This document shows, piece by piece, positions 27,007 through 35,701 of a stretch of 64,000 bases of DNA; the stretch's first letter is position 1, and every line of letters starts with the position of its first letter. The notes under the pieces were generated by a model that had not been told where the DNA came from, ran no database searches, and saw only the letters and a program-made list of their open reading frames with translations. Source of the DNA: Rhizobium sp. BT03 (GTDB lineage: Bacteria; Pseudomonadota; Alphaproteobacteria; Rhizobiales; Rhizobiaceae); contig NZ_CP125641.1 in the NCBI RefSeq assembly GCF_030053155.1, forward strand, positions 496,001 through 560,000, given 5' to 3'. Made by a program: the position numbers and the translations under genes.

Positions 27007-28092
27007 TCACTTGCCTGTGTCAGTCCGCCGAGCTTCCAGACAGTTTCGCAGAGCTTGCTCGCATTCTTGCGAGAGCTCCATTGGAAATTTTAGCTGCGGA
27101 TGACCGCTGGCGTCGATTTGAAAATCATATTCTTCTGAAGATGGAAGGATCGAGACTGGCCTTTTCCCAGTATAGTGAGTCAGAGTTTCTACAGCATAAT
27201 CGACGCCCCACATATGTGGCGTTTTCTCCAACGGTCGAGGCTCCAGGTACGGCGTTTCGATTTCAAAGAAATCTGGTCCGCCTTGATGCCAGCGACCCAC
27301 AAACAGCGATCTGCCTAAATGAGTTGCGTAGTATACTGCATCGATTTTGCTGAAAGTACGGCCTGTTTTAGTAACGTATTGTGCGTCGCACTGGACGAGA
27401 TTTGCTTCGCTCTCGTCCCAATAATCGCGGAATACATATAGTACGTGATCAAGTTGCTCAAAGGCCGATTCTCCACTTACTATAATGTCGAAAGCGCCTC
27501 CAACCCCTTCCTTCAGAAAGCGTCCCTGCCGATGTTGGGCCAGCAAATATTTAGCACATGCGCCGAGCAATTCAGCGAACAAACCAGTTCCGTCTAGTGA
27601 GACTATGGCTTGATCATTTAAAAATTGTTCAAAATGCTTCCGTCCAGACCCGCCAAGCAAATTAAAACTGCCTTCTTTTGCAGTGCTTTTGGCTATATTG
27701 TGAGAAACGGAAACCGGTCCGTAGTCCTTAGATATGCCGAAGATGAACCAGCTAGCATCGGAACCGCGAGGAAGATTCGCGTTCTCTACTAAATGCTGGA
27801 AATCGGAAAAGCTCAGCATAACATCTGGGGAGTTTGCGAATAGAAACTTGAATGAATGCTCGTAGGCACCCATTGTTCCACTCCAGCCTAGAACCAGAAA
27901 TGAGCCAATTGGGAAAATTTTCCGAGCAAGGCCTGCGACCCACAGGCCACTATCAGACATTTGTTCGGTCTCGTTGGGTAACCGTTGTGTCGGAATTGGA
28001 GCGTCGTGGTGAACGCGGGAGTTGGTCGTAAGGAGTGCGTCTCCAACAGCGAGAAAATATGGGGGCCTTACGAGCCCAGCAATTAAAGTCAT
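27007..28092 (-). CDS. Orphan protein, possibly Ntn-hydrolase (proteasome-like) fold
   Basis: Unrecognised protein of 361 residues, clearly AT-richer in codon use than its neighbours, which points to transfer. The ATG at 28092 has GGGGGA six bases upstream; the frame stays open to 28347 but that part looks non-coding. The N-terminus, MTLIAGLVRP...FLAVGDALLTT, then KIFPIGSFLVLGWSGTMG, resembles the order of proteasome-type N-terminal-nucleophile proteins: a Thr near the start, a GD-x3-TT strand turn, and a K-I-x2-I-G strand before an SG turn. That likeness is by eye only. The rest has no motif I recognise. It stands alone, with no operon partner. Confidence 0.5.
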   Translation of the reverse strand: MTLIAGLVRPPYFLAVGDALLTTNSRVHHDAPIPTQRLPNETEQMSDSGLWVAGLARKIFPIGSFLVLGWSGTMGAYEHSFKFLFANSPDVMLSFSDFQHLVENANLPRGSDASWFIFGISKDYGPVSVSHNIAKSTAKEGSFNLLGGSGRKHFEQFLNDQAIVSLDGTGLFAELLGACAKYLLAQHRQGRFLKEGVGGAFDIIVSGESAFEQLDHVLYVFRDYWDESEANLVQCDAQYVTKTGRTFSKIDAVYYATHLGRSLFVGRWHQGGPDFFEIETPYLEPRPLEKTPHMWGVDYAVETLTHYTGKRPVSILPSSEEYDFQIDASGHPQLKFPMELSQECEQALRNCLEARRTDTGK

Positions 28093-28395
28093 TTGTGATC
28101 CCCCGTTGCTGAATATGATGCTGGGTAGCAACCTAATAATCTCATTGCCAAGAGGGCTTTCGCCGCAAATAACGATCGAAGCACGGGGGTCGCCAGCGCG
28201 CGATCCTTTCTTTGATGATGTGTCGCAAGTCTCGACGAAGACATCAACGGCTGAGGAGCGAGCTAGCGCAGAAGCTTCATCTGTAGAATGTGCAGTTCGT
28301 GGTGCATAACGGTTAGATCGCTCGTGAATTCGGCTGACGATCTCCACGCGCTTTGGATGTCAGAGGCTCTATCGTCGATGCGGCAGGCGGCGCGA
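28093..28395. other. Intergenic region with no recognised gene
   Basis: The 303 bases between the orphan gene and the OmpA-like gene are part of the same lower-GC patch on the orphan side. The orphan frame stays open upstream to 28347 but without coding character. No promoter, repeat or RNA was recognised. Confidence 0.4.
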
Positions 28396-28932
28396 TCAGA
28401 CCGCGTCGGGCTGGGTGCGGAGATTGGTGACAACGCGCCGGTTCTGCACCTTGCAGGAGCGCTCGGTGCAGTCGCGGACTTCTCGATCGTTGCCGTAGCC
28501 CTTGGCCCACATGCGCTTCGGATCGACGCCCTTCGAGGCGAGATAGGCCATCGCCGCATCGGCTCGCTTCTGCGACAGCGTCTGCATTTTGGAAGCAGAG
28601 CCGGAATCGTCGGCAAATCCCTGCAGCTTGAGCAGCCAGGTCGGGTTCCTGTTGAGCCAATTGGCCTGGTTGTCCAAGGTTGCCATGGCGACGGAATCGA
28701 GCGCGGCCGAGTCCTGCTTGAAGTAGATCCGCCGGCCGACATTGAGGATAAAATCCTCTTCGCTGCCGGCCGCGACATTTTCGAAACCGGGCGCGGGATC
28801 GTTGGTCTGGCCGGTCATCGGCGCCGCAGTCGGTTCTTCCAGGGAGGCGACCTCCGTAGTGGAGCAGGCGGCAAGCGCCAGGAGCATGGCCACGGCGAGA
28901 AGGCGGCTGGTGTATCCTGTTGTAGCAGACAT
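28396..28932 (-). CDS. OmpA-family peptidoglycan-binding lipoprotein
   Basis: Outer-membrane lipoprotein of 178 residues. The lipobox LAAC places the lipidated residue at Cys23. The OmpA C-terminal domain spans about residues 65-175, with LQGFADDSGS and LSQKRADAAMAYL followed by NRRVV; these form the peptidoglycan-binding site as in Pal and YiaD. A CTERSC pair of cysteines near the end could form a disulfide. It lies 12 bases after the L,D-transpeptidase gene in the same direction, so the two probably form an envelope operon. Confidence 0.87.
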   Translation of the reverse strand: MSATTGYTSRLLAVAMLLALAACSTTEVASLEEPTAAPMTGQTNDPAPGFENVAAGSEEDFILNVGRRIYFKQDSAALDSVAMATLDNQANWLNRNPTWLLKLQGFADDSGSASKMQTLSQKRADAAMAYLASKGVDPKRMWAKGYGNDREVRDCTERSCKVQNRRVVTNLRTQPDAV

Positions 28933-28944
28933 CAGCGTGATTTC

Positions 28945-29619
28945 CTATTCGACCGGGGTTGTTTGGCTGACCTGCGTGGTGCTTTCGGCCTGGTCGGCAA
29001 TATGCGGGAGAACCTGTACGGCCGTGCCGATCGGGCAACGCTGGTAAAGGTCGATGGCGTCTTCGTTGAACATGCGGATACAGCCGCTGGAGGCATCCTT
29101 GCCGATACTCCAGGGTTCGAGCGTGCCATGGAAGCGATAGCCGGTGTCGACGCCGTCGCGATGCAGGTACATGGCGCGGGGTCCAAGCGGGTTTTTCGGG
29201 GAGCCTCCCGCCACGAATTCGGGCAGTTCGGGATGGCGCTTGCGCATCTCCGGCGGCGGCGTCCAGCGCGGCCAAAGCGATTTGGCGTCGATCGTGGCGC
29301 GGCCGAACCATTTGAAGCCCTCACGGCCGACGCCGACGCCGTAGCGAATGGCGGTCTTGTTCTCCATGATCACGTAGAGAAAATGGTGCCTTGTATCGAC
29401 GACGACGGTGCCGATCGGCTCGCTGCTGAAATATTTGACGACCTGGCGGTGCCACCGTCTGTCGATCTTGGCGAAGTTGGTCCCTCTGAACGTCACGCCA
29501 TTGTCGACGATGGTGCCGTCAAAATAGGACGACGCCGCGGCGAATGCCGGTCTGCCGACCGCACCAGCGCCAAGTAACGCCAAACCACCAAGCAAAATTT
29601 CCCTGCGGGTCCCCAGCAT
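28945..29619 (-). CDS. L,D-transpeptidase (YkuD domain)
   Basis: Periplasmic enzyme of 224 residues that cross-links peptidoglycan or attaches outer-membrane proteins to it. A Tat-like signal (TRREILLGG, cleavage near AFA) leads into a YkuD domain: GTVVVDTRHHFLYV, the catalytic His in YRFHGTLEPWSIG and the catalytic Cys in SSGCIRM. The ATG at 29619 has GGGGGA eight bases upstream. It is upstream of the OmpA-like lipoprotein gene, a possible partner at the cell wall. The 168-base gap before it up to 29787 holds nothing recognised. Confidence 0.9.
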   Translation of the reverse strand: MLGTRREILLGGLALLGAGAVGRPAFAAASSYFDGTIVDNGVTFRGTNFAKIDRRWHRQVVKYFSSEPIGTVVVDTRHHFLYVIMENKTAIRYGVGVGREGFKWFGRATIDAKSLWPRWTPPPEMRKRHPELPEFVAGGSPKNPLGPRAMYLHRDGVDTGYRFHGTLEPWSIGKDASSGCIRMFNEDAIDLYQRCPIGTAVQVLPHIADQAESTTQVSQTTPVE

Positions 29620-29787
29620 CGGCAATATCCCCCTAAAGCCAAAGCAGCGAATATCAGTAAATCAGATTTTTCATTTGCGACAACAGAAAATCTTCTCTTC
29701 GCTCAGGGCGGGGATCGCATCTCCGGTCTTCTGGACTGTATTGCTCCGCTCATTACTCCAGGAGGCGACTGTTCACCCTGGGCAACC

Positions 29788-30723
29788 TCAGAGGAAAAGT
29801 TCGGGAAGTTCGCAGCCGGCGATGCATCGCAACCTGACCGCCTCAGCCATGTCTATCGACCGATAGGGAAACCGTAAACGCGTGCCGACGGGTCCCCAAT
29901 TGCCGATGGCGCTCAAAAGCTTGTCGAGAGCGACGTTCGAATAGCCGAGTTCCCGGCGAAAGGGGACGATATGCGCGTCCATGAACGTGCAGATGCGTCG
30001 TTCGAGATCGAGAGCGGCATCGAGTTCGTTTCGCGTCGATGCCGTCCAAATCTGAGCGCCGCGGGGACTGAGACAGGCGACATTGGAGAAGGAGCCTGCT
30101 GCGATGCCTTCCCTGACGCCGGTTGCGAGATGATGGCCGGGGACGAAGAGCGAAAGCCCGGACAGATGCCGGCGCGCTTCGGCGTACCAGGAAGCGTCGC
30201 CATCTGCGAGCTTGATGCCGATCACCGCAGGCGCTGCCGCGCAGACCGCGCCCAGTTCCTTTGGCGTCAGCACCCGTTTGGCATGCGGCGGATTGTAGAG
30301 GATGAGCGGAGTTCCGCCGGCGGCCTCGGCCGCCCTTTTCAGGAAGTCGACCGCTTCGGCATCGGTAAGCGGCCACCAGTCCGGCAAGATGACTTGAATG
30401 GCGCGGGGATCGAGCGCGGCGGCGCGGCGGACGCGGTTGAGCATGATCAGCGGGTCGGGCTGGCAGGCGCCGATCACGAATGGCATGGAGGAAACCTCGC
30501 AGCGTTCGGCCAGCATCGCCTGGATCCTGTCGAATTCCTCCTCCGTCTGATTGTGGAATTCACCGGCGGTGCCGTTCGAATAGATGCCGTCGACGCCGGC
30601 CTCGATGAGGATGTCGATCTCTTCGCCGAGCTTATCGAATTCGATGCTGTCGTCGGCTGCGATCGGCAGAAGCAGGCTCGCCCAGTTTCCGCCGATGGCC
30701 GGATGCGGCGTCTTCGCGTTCAT
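29788..30723 (-). CDS. DapA-family aldolase/lyase (first copy)
   Basis: Class I pyruvate-dependent aldolase-type TIM barrel of 311 residues. Motifs of the dihydrodipicolinate synthase family are present: YSNGTAGEFHNQT near residue 48, the conserved Tyr in LILYNPPH and the Schiff-base Lys in VIGIKLADGD. True dihydrodipicolinate synthase is unlikely because the gene is last in a catabolic transporter operon; a keto-sugar-acid or hydroxyproline-type substrate is more plausible. A palindromic repeat block separates it from the ATPase gene upstream. Confidence 0.82.
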   Translation of the reverse strand: MNAKTPHPAIGGNWASLLLPIAADDSIEFDKLGEEIDILIEAGVDGIYSNGTAGEFHNQTEEEFDRIQAMLAERCEVSSMPFVIGACQPDPLIMLNRVRRAAALDPRAIQVILPDWWPLTDAEAVDFLKRAAEAAGGTPLILYNPPHAKRVLTPKELGAVCAAAPAVIGIKLADGDASWYAEARRHLSGLSLFVPGHHLATGVREGIAAGSFSNVACLSPRGAQIWTASTRNELDAALDLERRICTFMDAHIVPFRRELGYSNVALDKLLSAIGNWGPVGTRLRFPYRSIDMAEAVRLRCIAGCELPELFL

Positions 30724-30736
30724 CTGTTTTCCCCCT

Positions 30737-30786
30737 AGAACAGGATGATTTTAGGCCCGTTTGGCCTAAAATCTGAATCCTGTTCT
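30737..30786. repeat. Rhizobial palindromic repeat (AGAACAGGAT type)
   Basis: AGAACAGGAT-(G)-ATTTTAGGCC and its near-perfect complement form a long hairpin with a 5-base loop (CGTTT), 14 bases before the DapA-family gene. Such elements are widespread between genes in Rhizobium. Confidence 0.7.
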
Positions 30787-30797
30787 TAATTAAAGAG

Positions 30798-31805
30798 TTA
30801 GAGCATGATGTCGCCCGAAAACCGCTCACACTTTTCGGCATCATGCTCTAGATCACGGATCAGTTGAGGTCGTCGCGGATGCAGGCCTTGAAATGGCCGG
30901 GCGCGATTTCCCGGAACGGCGCCGGCACAGGCATCGAGGGCGCTCGGACAGCGCGTGCGAAAGACGCATCCGCTCGGCGGATTGGCCGGGCTTGGAATAT
31001 CGCCTTTCAGGATCTGCCTGTCACGGCGGGCATCCGGATCGGGTGACGGGATCGCGGAGAGAAGGGCGCGCGTATAGGGATGCTGCGGTCTCGCATAGAG
31101 ATCGGCACTCGGCGCGATCTCCATGATGCGGCCGAGATAGAGCACGATCACCCGGTCGCAGATATATTCGACGACGGCGAGGTCATGCGAGATGAACAGC
31201 ATGGTAAGGCCAAGCCGCTGCTGCAACTCGCGCAGCAGGTTGATCACCTGCGCCTGGATCGACACGTCGAGTGCGGAGACCGGCTCGTCGGCAACGATGA
31301 ATTCCGGCGACAAGGTCAATGCCCGGGCGATGCCGATGCGCTGGCGCTGGCCACCGGAAAATTCATGCGCGTAGCGATTGATCGCGTCAGTGGGCAGATC
31401 GACCTGGGCCAACGCGGTTTGCGCTCGTTCGAGCCTGTCGTGTGCCGATCCGATCCCCTGGATCTTCAGGCCCTCCGTCAGGATTTCGCCGATCGTCATG
31501 CGCGGCGACAGACTGGCGAAAGGGTCCTGGAAAATATACTGCATGCGCGGCCGTTGCCGCCTGAGCGCCGAGGCGGAAAGTCCGGTGAGTTCCTGTCCGT
31601 CGAAGCGGACACTGCCTGAGGAAGGTTCGACGAGCCGGAGGACGGAACGCCCGATCGTGGTCTTTCCGCTGCCGGATTCGCCGACCAGCCCGACGACTTC
31701 CCCCTTGCCGATATCGAAGGAGATGCTCTCAAGAATGTTCAGCCGCGCGCCGCGGGAAATATAATGTTTCGAGAGGTCGCGGACGGAGAGCAGCGGTGCG
31801 CTCAT
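30798..31805 (-). CDS. Peptide/opine ABC transporter ATPase (OppF/DppF type)
   Basis: ATP-binding subunit of 335 residues: Walker A GESGSGKTTIGRS, Q-loop YIFQDPFASLSPRMT, signature FSGGQRQRIGIARAL and Walker B FIVADEPVSALD. The C-terminal Cys-rich oligopeptide-transporter tail is present (GCVFRTRCPSALDAC). The last 17 residues (from about LEHDAEKCERF) come from a palindromic repeat, so the natural stop was probably lost when the element inserted. Its start touches the stop of the OppD-type gene directly. Confidence 0.9.
   Translation of the reverse strand: MSAPLLSVRDLSKHYISRGARLNILESISFDIGKGEVVGLVGESGSGKTTIGRSVLRLVEPSSGSVRFDGQELTGLSASALRRQRPRMQYIFQDPFASLSPRMTIGEILTEGLKIQGIGSAHDRLERAQTALAQVDLPTDAINRYAHEFSGGQRQRIGIARALTLSPEFIVADEPVSALDVSIQAQVINLLRELQQRLGLTMLFISHDLAVVEYICDRVIVLYLGRIMEIAPSADLYARPQHPYTRALLSAIPSPDPDARRDRQILKGDIPSPANPPSGCVFRTRCPSALDACAGAVPGNRARPFQGLHPRRPQLIRDLEHDAEKCERFSGDIML
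30799..30850. repeat. Rhizobial palindromic repeat (GAGCATGATG type)
   Basis: TAGAGCATGAT and ATCATGCTCTA are the outer arms of a 52-base hairpin with inner GAAAA/TTTTC arms, a common Rhizobium intergenic element. The downstream end of the ABC ATPase gene runs through the whole element, which encodes that protein's last 17 residues. Confidence 0.75.
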
Positions 31806-32822
31806 CTAGATCTCCTGCCATCTGATGCAGCGGCTGCGGTGCTGCGGATTGACCTGTTCGAGTGCGGGAATTGCGGCGCGACAGGCATCGATCGCGAATT
31901 TGCAGCGCGGGGAAAAGGCGCAGCCGCTCGGCATGTTCATCAGGCTCGGAACCATGCCGGGAATGGCAGAGAGTTTTTCGCCCGCCCGTTTCATCCGCGA
32001 TGCCTCGCCGAGGCGCGGCATCGAGGCGAGAAGGCCCATCGTGTAGGGATGCTTCGGATTGCGGAAAACCTCGCCGACCGGCCCTTCTTCGACGATCCTT
32101 CCGGCATACATCACCGCGACGCGATGGGCGATTTCGGCGACCACGCCGAGATTGTGGGTGACGAAGAGCATCGCCATGCCGCGCTCGCGCTGCAGCTTGA
32201 GCAGCAGATCGAGGATCTGCGCCTGGATCGTCACGTCGAGCGCCGTGGTCGGCTCATCGGCGATCAGCAGCGCCGGATCGCAGGCGAGCGCCATAGCGAT
32301 GGTGGCGCGCTGGCGCATGCCGCCCGACAGTTCGTGCGGATATTGGCCGGCACGGCGCCGGGCGTCCGGTATGCCGACGCTTTCAAGCAGCGTGACGGCT
32401 GCGTCCATCGCCGCCCTCCGGTTCGCACCACGATGGATGCGGATCGGCTCGGCGATCTGGTCGCCGATCGTGAAAACGGGATTGAGGCTCGACATCGGCT
32501 CCTGGAACACCATGCCGATGTCGTCGCCTCTGATGCTGCGCATGCTCTCTTCGTCGAGGGAAACAAGATCCCGGACCGCGCCGCTTCTCGTCGTCAGTCG
32601 GATGCTGCCGGCGGCGATCACGCCGATGTTGCGGGTGAGCAGCCGCATGACCGACAGGCTGGTGACCGACTTGCCGGAGCCGGATTCGCCGACGAGCGCC
32701 AGCGTCTCGCCGGCGGCGATGGTCAGGTCGATATCGTTGACCGCCGTGATCTCGCCACCGCGGATGCGGAAGACCGTTCGCAATCCCCTGATGTCGAGTA
32801 CCGGTCCGGCCGACTGTTCCAT
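31806..32822 (-). CDS. Peptide/opine ABC transporter ATPase (OppD/DppD type)
   Basis: ATP-binding subunit of 338 residues with Walker [16 protein letters not shown]-loop [14 protein letters not shown], signature [15 protein letters not shown], Walker [13 protein letters not shown] and switch His in FVTHNLGV. The C-terminal [15 protein letters not shown] motif is the iron-sulfur-like tail of this subfamily. It works with the OppF-type ATPase and the two permeases of the same operon. Confidence 0.92.
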   Translation of the reverse strand: MEQSAGPVLDIRGLRTVFRIRGGEITAVNDIDLTIAAGETLALVGESGSGKSVTSLSVMRLLTRNIGVIAAGSIRLTTRSGAVRDLVSLDEESMRSIRGDDIGMVFQEPMSSLNPVFTIGDQIAEPIRIHRGANRRAAMDAAVTLLESVGIPDARRRAGQYPHELSGGMRQRATIAMALACDPALLIADEPTTALDVTIQAQILDLLLKLQRERGMAMLFVTHNLGVVAEIAHRVAVMYAGRIVEEGPVGEVFRNPKHPYTMGLLASMPRLGEASRMKRAGEKLSAIPGMVPSLMNMPSGCAFSPRCKFAIDACRAAIPALEQVNPQHRSRCIRWQEI

Positions 32823-32830
32823 CGACCGGC

Positions 32831-33748
32831 TCAGTTCAACAGGCCGGTTGCACGCAGGATCTCGTTGATCCGTGCCGTCTCGGCATCATTCAGAGAGGCG
32901 CGCGGCCGCGGCATGACGGCGCTGTCGATAATGCCGAGGCTGCGCATGGCAGCCTTGAACGCGCCGATGCCGGAAGCGCCGCCGCTGACACGGCCCTGTG
33001 CGACCCAAACGATTTCGAAGAGGCGGCAGAGGCGCTCCTGCTCTTTCCTGGCGGCGGCCCAATCGCCGCGCTGGGCGGCATTCCAGAGCCTGATATAGCC
33101 GTGCGGATCGACATTGGCGATACCGGGAACAACGCCGTGAGCGCCCATCAGCAGGGCGTTGTCGACGACGATCTCGGAGCCGGTCATCAGGAAGACGTCC
33201 TTGTGCTCGGCGAGATCGAGGAGCGCATAACGGAAGTTGCCGTCGTCGCCGCTGGAATCCTTTAGGCCGATAATGGTGCCTTCCTTGGCAAGTTTGACGA
33301 CGGTCTGGCGCTGCAGCTTGACGTGAACGCAAACGGGAATGTCATAGGCGACCAGCGGAACGTCCACCGCGTCTCTCACATAACGGAAATGATCGAGGAT
33401 CTCGGACTGGCTGGTGACCGTATAAAAGGGTGCGGTGACCACAACGGCGTCGGCGCCGGCGGCCTTTGCGACCTTCGAATGGGCGATGACCCGATCCGTG
33501 GTCGGATCGATGACGCCGACGATCAGCGGCACGCGGCCATTCACCACCTTGGCGGAATGCTCGATGATTTCGCGGCGGGTCCGGTCGTCATGGAAGACGA
33601 CTTCGCTGGTCGAGCCGAGGACGAATACGCCGTGGCAGCCGGCATCGATCAGATGTTCCAGCACCCTGGTATAGGAAGGATAGTCGACGGTGAGATCCGG
33701 ATTGAGCGGCGTTACGACGGGGGGGACGACACCCTTGAATTTGGTCAT
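32831..33748 (-). CDS. DapA-family aldolase/lyase (second copy)
   Basis: TIM-barrel aldolase of 305 residues. [14 protein letters not shown] replaces the classic GTTGE loop, the conserved Tyr lies in [11 protein letters not shown] and the Schiff-base Lys in [11 protein letters not shown]. The altered loop argues against a lysine-biosynthesis role. It lies between the permease and ATPase genes of the transporter operon, so it probably degrades the imported compound or its product. It is not a recent duplicate of the gene at the operon end, as the two differ throughout. Confidence 0.85.
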   Translation of the reverse strand: MTKFKGVVPPVVTPLNPDLTVDYPSYTRVLEHLIDAGCHGVFVLGSTSEVVFHDDRTRREIIEHSAKVVNGRVPLIVGVIDPTTDRVIAHSKVAKAAGADAVVVTAPFYTVTSQSEILDHFRYVRDAVDVPLVAYDIPVCVHVKLQRQTVVKLAKEGTIIGLKDSSGDDGNFRYALLDLAEHKDVFLMTGSEIVVDNALLMGAHGVVPGIANVDPHGYIRLWNAAQRGDWAAARKEQERLCRLFEIVWVAQGRVSGGASGIGAFKAAMRSLGIIDSAVMPRPRASLNDAETARINEILRATGLLN

Positions 33749-33766
33749 TTTCGCTTCTTTCGCTAG

Positions 33767-34645
33767 TCAGTTCAGTTCGGCACGCGGATCGAAGGCATCT
33801 CTGAGGCCATCGCCGATGAAGTTGATGGCAAGCACGGCAAGGATCAGCGCCGCACCGGGAAAGAGCCATTGCCACGGATATTGTTCGAGCACGGCGGTGG
33901 AGCGGGCCGCGTTCAGCATGTTGCCCCAGCTTGCCGCCGGCGGCGCGATGCCGAGACCGAGGAAGGACAGGCCCGCCTCGAGCAGGATGGCATTGGCGAT
34001 CTGCAGCGTTGCGTAGACCACGAGGATATCGATCGCGTTCGGCAGGCCGTGGCGGAAGAGCAGATGCCCGATGCCGGCGCCCATGCCGCGGGCGGCCATG
34101 ACGAAATCGCGCTCACGCAATTCCAGCAGCCGGGAGCGGATCATGCGTGCAAGCAGCGGCCAGGAAAGCAGCGAGATGACCAGCACCGTCGGCCAGATGC
34201 CGGTGCCGGCGATCGAGGCGAGCACGAGCAGGAAGATGACGGGCGGCAGGGTCATTACCAGATCGACGAAGCGCATCGAAACGGCGTCCGCCCACCGGCC
34301 TGCAAGCGCCGAGATGGCCCCGAAGAGAAAGCCGATGACCGCCGAAAGCGCGGTCGATGCGACGGCGACCAGCAGCGAGATCCGGCCGCCTTCGAGTACG
34401 CGCGCAAAGACATCGCGGCCGACGCCGTCGGTTCCGAACCAGTGGGTTGCGCTCGGGCCGCTGTTCATCGCCAGAAGATCGATGTCATTAGGCTGGAAAG
34501 CCCACCACAGCGGATAGGAGAGGATCAGCAGCAGCATCGGAACGGCCATGCAGACGCCGGCAACGGCTGCGCGGTTGAGCAGGAAACGGCTGAAGGCGCG
34601 GGCAAGCGGCCCTGGGCTGCGGCGTTGGGGGGAGCGTGCCAGCAT
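33767..34645 (-). CDS. Peptide/opine ABC transporter permease (DppC type)
   Basis: Inner-membrane permease of 292 residues with an N-terminal cytoplasmic tail and about six membrane helices. [24 protein letters not shown] is the typical region after the first helix (quoted ends [13 protein letters not shown]). The EAA-like loop [23 protein letters not shown] contacts the ATPases. The ATG at 34645 starts two bases after the DppB stop; longer in-frame starts overlap that gene. Confidence 0.9.
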   Translation of the reverse strand: MLARSPQRRSPGPLARAFSRFLLNRAAVAGVCMAVPMLLLILSYPLWWAFQPNDIDLLAMNSGPSATHWFGTDGVGRDVFARVLEGGRISLLVAVASTALSAVIGFLFGAISALAGRWADAVSMRFVDLVMTLPPVIFLLVLASIAGTGIWPTVLVISLLSWPLLARMIRSRLLELRERDFVMAARGMGAGIGHLLFRHGLPNAIDILVVYATLQIANAILLEAGLSFLGLGIAPPAASWGNMLNAARSTAVLEQYPWQWLFPGAALILAVLAINFIGDGLRDAFDPRAELN

Positions 34646-34647
34646 GG

Positions 34648-35607
34648 TCAGCCCACCTTGATGCGCGGGTCGACGACCGCATAGGTGATATCGGTCAGAA
34701 GATTGACTGTGATAACGCAAGTGCCGATGACGAGCGTCGCGCCCATGATGACGGGGTAGTCGCGGGTCTGAACGGCGTCGACGAGCAAAAGACCCATGCC
34801 CGGCCAGTTGAAGACGCTCTCGATGAAGATGGCGCCGCCGATCGCAAGCCCGATGGTGGAGCCGATCAGGGTGACGATCGGAAGAAGCGCATTGCGCAGC
34901 GCATGTTTGGCGATGACCCAGAACTCGAACACGCCCTTGGCGCGGGCCGTACGCACGTAATCCTGGTTCAGGACTTCGAGCAGCGAAGCGCGCATGTAAC
35001 GCATGATCAATGCGGCTTGAGCGACGGACAGAAGGGCGGCCGGCAGGATCAGATGGTGAAGGAGATCGCCGATCGAGAAATCCTCGCCCGGCGTCAGCAT
35101 GCCACCCGACGGCATCCAGTGCAGGCGGACGGAGAAAATATAAAGGCCGATCAGCGCGCTGAGGAATGCCGGGCTCGAAATGCCGGCAAGCGCAACTACC
35201 GACAAGGAGAGATCGGCAAGCGAATTGCGGCGGACGGCGCCGATCACGCCGCAGGCGATGCCGGCGACGATGGCGAAGGCAAGTGCGGTGCCCATCAACA
35301 GTACCGTCGGCCCGATCCGCGACAGCACCAGACCGAGAACCGGCTGGTCGAGACGCTTGATCGAATAACCGAGATTGCCCGCCAGCGCCTGCTGCAGCCA
35401 GCCTAGATACTGGACGGGCAAGGGCTGGTCGAGCCCGAGTCTTCCACGCAGATCGGCAAGATCCGACGGCGACATCGGCAGGTTCGGATCGATATAGGCA
35501 TCGATCGGATCGCCGGGCGTCAGGCGCAGCAGCAGGAAGATCAGCATGCTCAGGGCGACGAGCATGCCTACCCCTATGATCAGGCGTCTAAGACTGTATC
35601 GGAGCAT
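34648..35607 (-). CDS. Peptide/opine ABC transporter permease (DppB type)
   Basis: Inner-membrane permease of 319 residues. The N-terminus [12 protein letters not shown] and the LRLTPGDP signature after the first helix identify the DppB group. The ATPase-contact loop is [21 protein letters not shown]. It pairs with the DppC-type subunit encoded immediately downstream. Confidence 0.92.
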   Translation of the reverse strand: MLRYSLRRLIIGVGMLVALSMLIFLLLRLTPGDPIDAYIDPNLPMSPSDLADLRGRLGLDQPLPVQYLGWLQQALAGNLGYSIKRLDQPVLGLVLSRIGPTVLLMGTALAFAIVAGIACGVIGAVRRNSLADLSLSVVALAGISSPAFLSALIGLYIFSVRLHWMPSGGMLTPGEDFSIGDLLHHLILPAALLSVAQAALIMRYMRASLLEVLNQDYVRTARAKGVFEFWVIAKHALRNALLPIVTLIGSTIGLAIGGAIFIESVFNWPGMGLLLVDAVQTRDYPVIMGATLVIGTCVITVNLLTDITYAVVDPRIKVG

Positions 35608-35701
35608 CGTCTATCCGTTTTTTCGGGCCGTCTTGCCAGGCCGTCTTGTCAGGCGTCCTGTCAGGGTGGCCGAAGCCACCCTCGAGCCTTTGCGGAAAAC
35701 G

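Noticed and set aside
28263..29311. Several 80-330-residue frames across the OmpA/transpeptidase region
   Set aside because: They are out-of-frame readings of the lipoprotein and transpeptidase genes.
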